Positions 23,254 to 25,786 of a stretch of DNA of 25,786 nucleotides are shown piece by piece. Below the pieces are notes generated by a model. It was not told the DNA's origin. It saw nothing but the letters and a program-made list of their open reading frames with translations, and did not search any database. Location of the stretch: contig CAYWBI010000036.1 of assembly GCA_964456445.1 (NCBI GenBank), positions 1 through 25,786 on the forward strand. Direction: 5' to 3'. The stretch is from CAYWBI01 sp964456445 (GTDB lineage: Bacteria > Calditrichota > Calditrichia > Calditrichales > J004). Position numbers and translations under genes: made by a program. Position 1 is the first letter of the stretch; every line of letters starts with the position of its first letter.

Positions 23254-25659
23254 ATGCGTAGATTTTCTACTTTTCTTTTTTTTGTTACATTTTTATTTGC
23301 GGGAAGCACATTTTTACAGGCACAATTGAGTTCGCCCGAGGTGGCGGGTGTTTATGGCGGCAGGGTAAATGCCATCGAGATTCTTCCCCTGGATAGCGCG
23401 TCTATCCGAATTTTTGTTGCCACGGAAAGTGCAAACTCATTGTTCGCAAACGATGTTGAATTTAAGCCTGAATCGGAACCGCTCAGTGATGGGTTCCTGG
23501 CTTTGCCCGACGCCAACGAAGATGATAACCTTGGGGCGGGAATCCGGGTCATGTCTGCAGACAGACGGTCGCATTATTTGTATTTTATAAATAATGGAAC
23601 ACTCTACGGCATTAATGTTGATGCCGGTAGCCGGACTGAAATTAGTACCGCTGGCGTGCAGGGGGTAAAGGCTTATAATGGCCGGTTGTTCTTTTTAAGC
23701 GGCCCCAACCTTAGTTTACATTTTGGTGAAATTGATTCCTTAAGCGGTTCATTTACCGAGTCGGCGGACAGTCCGGTGGAAGTTGTTGGCGCACCCGCTG
23801 CAGCGCCCAATGGAATTGGATTATATATAAATCCTAATAATAATAAAGTATATGTGGCCTGGGAAGGCAATCCGGCAAATATATACACATCCAGCGCTGT
23901 TTTCGACTCACTGGTTGCATCGTCTTCCTTTAGCATGGTTAATACAAGCGGATTGGGTATGTATCAATATCGGGCATTCGGGATGGGGCCCGACGGTCGG
24001 TTCTTTGCGGGGACATCGGCAGGGAATGGACCCAATCATAGTAAATTTATTGCCTGGACCGATGATGACGGCGCTTCCTGGGATACGCTCAGTACTGGTA
24101 TTAGTGGCGTGGCCTCCGGCTCGATCACCTGCGGTTATGACAGTAATTATGCCGTTTATTTCGGCAGTGCCTATAGTGACCAAAAAGGGGCGGCGGGCAG
24201 TTGGGCAAATATCGGCTGGCAATCATCCGAAACCCATCCAAATGATGGAACAGTTGCCGTGGCCCCTTTCCAGCCGGGCCTGGTTATGATGACAACGGAT
24301 ATGGGTATTGGTGTGTCAATGGATTTTGGCGCCAATATTTTTGAAATCGATGAAGGACTTGAGGCGGTTCAGGTAAATGATTTTGATATGAATGACGCAA
24401 AAACGGATGCTTGGCTGGCATCCAAGTCCGGTATCCGCCATGTAGCAAATTATGGAACGCCCGAAGAAAATTGGAGCGTTTATTTTCCCAATCATGACGG
24501 ATCGCCTTATTTTAGTATCGCGGTGGATAAGCAACGGCCTGATACGGCCTTTGCAGGCAATGTTCGTTTATACCGTACCTTTGATGGCGGGGTTTCCTGG
24601 AATCAGGTTTTTAGAACGGAAGATTATTGGGAAGGCGATCTCGATTTTTCAAGTTTTGTTTCCGATGTGATCGTCCACCCCGATTCATCCCGTTTTATAG
24701 CGCTTGGCGTCAATTCGCCGAGCAATGGCGTAAAAGGGGCTGTCTTTTACAGCTTTGATTATGGCACAACCTGGAACAAGGTGGAGACCGGTGTCTATAA
24801 TACCGAAGTAAAACGGTTGGCCATTGATCCGGTAAATGCGGATTCATTTACCGTATATGTGGCATGCGATTATGTAAACGATGGCACCACATCCTCCTAT
24901 GGTGTGAAAAAAATCGGCTTTCGTTTTTCTGATCAAAGCGTCTTTTTTACAAATGATATGATTAGCGAAACCGGCGGACATATTACCAATTTCGGGGCAT
25001 CGGATATCGCTATTGCAGCGGACGGCAGAGTTGTTGCAGCGGGCGGCAACAGCTCCAATGAACCACGTGTTTATGGTTTAGCTCCCGATAGCAGCCAATG
25101 GATGGCTTTTTCCAGTGAAGGGTTTCCGTTACAGAATGGTGCCAGCGCTGTTACCTGGGGTTTTGACGCTTTTTCCAATGACGTGCCGTATGTTGCGGTA
25201 AATAACATACTTTATGCGCTGGATTCAAGTTTTGCAAAGTGGACAACAGTATATGATTATCCTCAGGGCAGTCGTATTAATGTTCTGTATTGGGACGATT
25301 TATTGGTTGGTACGGGTACCGGATTGTATGCCCAGTATTTGTCAACAACCGGAATAGCAGATTTAAAGACAGCGCCGGGCTCCTTTAAATTAAATGTCAA
25401 CTATCCCAACCCGTTTAACCCGGAAACGATTATAGAATATCATCTTGGGGTCAATAGTATGGTTGAGCTAACCATCTTTGATATCACCGGACGTAAGATA
25501 CGTGATCTGATCTCGGGCGTCCGTTATGCCGGGACACATTCCGTAACTTTTAATGCAGGTAATCTGGCCAGTGGGGTCTATTTTTACCGGATGAAAGCGC
25601 GCCCGGTTAACGGCGGACGGGCATTTGTCCAAACGCATCGTATGCTGTTGCTAAAATAA
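23254..25659 (+). CDS. Secreted beta-propeller protein with type IX-type sorting domain
   Basis: The 801-residue protein begins with a signal peptide (cleavage near residue 23, LQA|QL). Its body is rich in short beta strands and has Asp-box-like repeats of the sialidase/Vps10 propeller type: DDGASW near 271-276, FDGGVSW at 443-449 and FDYGTTW at 501-507. Residues 716-801 (starting NYPNPFNPET, then FDITGRKIRDL and GVYFYRM) form the Ig-like C-terminal sorting domain used for type IX secretion in Bacteroidota and related phyla. The protein is therefore expected on the surface or outside the cell. No catalytic residues can be assigned; substrate binding or adhesion is as likely as hydrolysis. A strong CGGAGGA site precedes the ATG. 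Confidence 0.88.
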   Translation: MRRFSTFLFFVTFLFAGSTFLQAQLSSPEVAGVYGGRVNAIEILPLDSASIRIFVATESANSLFANDVEFKPESEPLSDGFLALPDANEDDNLGAGIRVMSADRRSHYLYFINNGTLYGINVDAGSRTEISTAGVQGVKAYNGRLFFLSGPNLSLHFGEIDSLSGSFTESADSPVEVVGAPAAAPNGIGLYINPNNNKVYVAWEGNPANIYTSSAVFDSLVASSSFSMVNTSGLGMYQYRAFGMGPDGRFFAGTSAGNGPNHSKFIAWTDDDGASWDTLSTGISGVASGSITCGYDSNYAVYFGSAYSDQKGAAGSWANIGWQSSETHPNDGTVAVAPFQPGLVMMTTDMGIGVSMDFGANIFEIDEGLEAVQVNDFDMNDAKTDAWLASKSGIRHVANYGTPEENWSVYFPNHDGSPYFSIAVDKQRPDTAFAGNVRLYRTFDGGVSWNQVFRTEDYWEGDLDFSSFVSDVIVHPDSSRFIALGVNSPSNGVKGAVFYSFDYGTTWNKVETGVYNTEVKRLAIDPVNADSFTVYVACDYVNDGTTSSYGVKKIGFRFSDQSVFFTNDMISETGGHITNFGASDIAIAADGRVVAAGGNSSNEPRVYGLAPDSSQWMAFSSEGFPLQNGASAVTWGFDAFSNDVPYVAVNNILYALDSSFAKWTTVYDYPQGSRINVLYWDDLLVGTGTGLYAQYLSTTGIADLKTAPGSFKLNVNYPNPFNPETIIEYHLGVNSMVELTIFDITGRKIRDLISGVRYAGTHSVTFNAGNLASGVYFYRMKARPVNGGRAFVQTHRMLLLK

Positions 25660-25679
25660 TATTCCGGTTTTTTAAAACC

Positions 25680-25720
25680 TATCCGGTGGCGCCACCGCCA
25701 CCGGATATTCTTATTGTCTT
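25680..25720 (+). terminator. Strong Rho-independent terminator after the secreted propeller gene
   Basis: Perfect 12-bp GC-rich stem, tatccggtggcg (25680-25691) with cgccaccggata (25696-25707), a 4-base loop ccac and a U-rich tail (ttcttattgtcttt). The remaining bases to the window end show no gene. Confidence 0.88.
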
Positions 25721-25786
25721 TAAGCTTATTATTGTTACTATTCAGCTATAATTTAAGGTAAAAAGGGTTGTAATATAAACGCTTTT

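Noticed and set aside
1..25786. Mobile elements, CRISPR arrays, tRNA or rRNA genes
   Set aside because: No transposase, integrase, regularly spaced repeats, cloverleaf-like sequence or rRNA-like segment was found on reading the window.

Overview
The window most likely comes from a Gram-negative bacterium of the FCB group, probably Calditrichota or a relative (KSB1, Ignavibacteria). The main evidence is the C-terminal sorting domain of the protein at 23254-25659 (NYPNPFNP... then TGRKI and GVYFYRM), typical of type IX-like secretion in these phyla. Outer-membrane barrels, diderm lipoproteins and moderate GC agree with this. The placement is inferred from motifs, not from a search.

The first 14.3 kb is a plus-strand respiratory island with six c-type cytochromes carrying 44 haem-binding motifs in total. 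(a) 135-3222 encodes a small outer-membrane barrel, a dodecahaem periplasmic cytochrome and a nonahaem lipoprotein. The three genes overlap by 4 bp and stand in the porin / periplasmic cytochrome / surface cytochrome order of known porin-cytochrome conduits. (b) 3396-6849 encodes a Rieske protein, a one-piece cytochrome b, a membrane-anchored nonahaem cytochrome in the place of cytochrome c1, and a tetrahaem c554-like cytochrome. This would be a quinol-oxidising complex. (c) 6990-11489 encodes a periplasmic nitrate reductase: napA (the long, about 924-residue form), a small doubtful ORF, napB (apparently a lipoprotein), napF and napD. No napC, napG or napH is present. (d) 11574-14293 encodes an outer-membrane porin and an octahaem cytochrome of the hydroxylamine oxidoreductase family. 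Taken together, the locus reads as menaquinol -> Rieske/b/multihaem c -> small cytochromes -> Nap (nitrate to nitrite), with the octahaem protein handling the nitrite or hydroxylamine step and an outer-membrane conduit that could exchange electrons with the outside. The wiring is inference.

A strong bidirectional terminator at 14315-14346 closes the island. After it come two minus-strand housekeeping-type genes: a secreted M1 metallopeptidase and a SWI2/SNF2 helicase whose start is unclear. Three plus-strand genes follow: a U32 protein of the TrhP (YegQ) type, a sodium/solute symporter, and a secreted beta-propeller protein with a type IX-type sorting tail. A strong terminator follows the last gene. 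I saw no tRNA, rRNA, CRISPR array, insertion sequence or phage gene.
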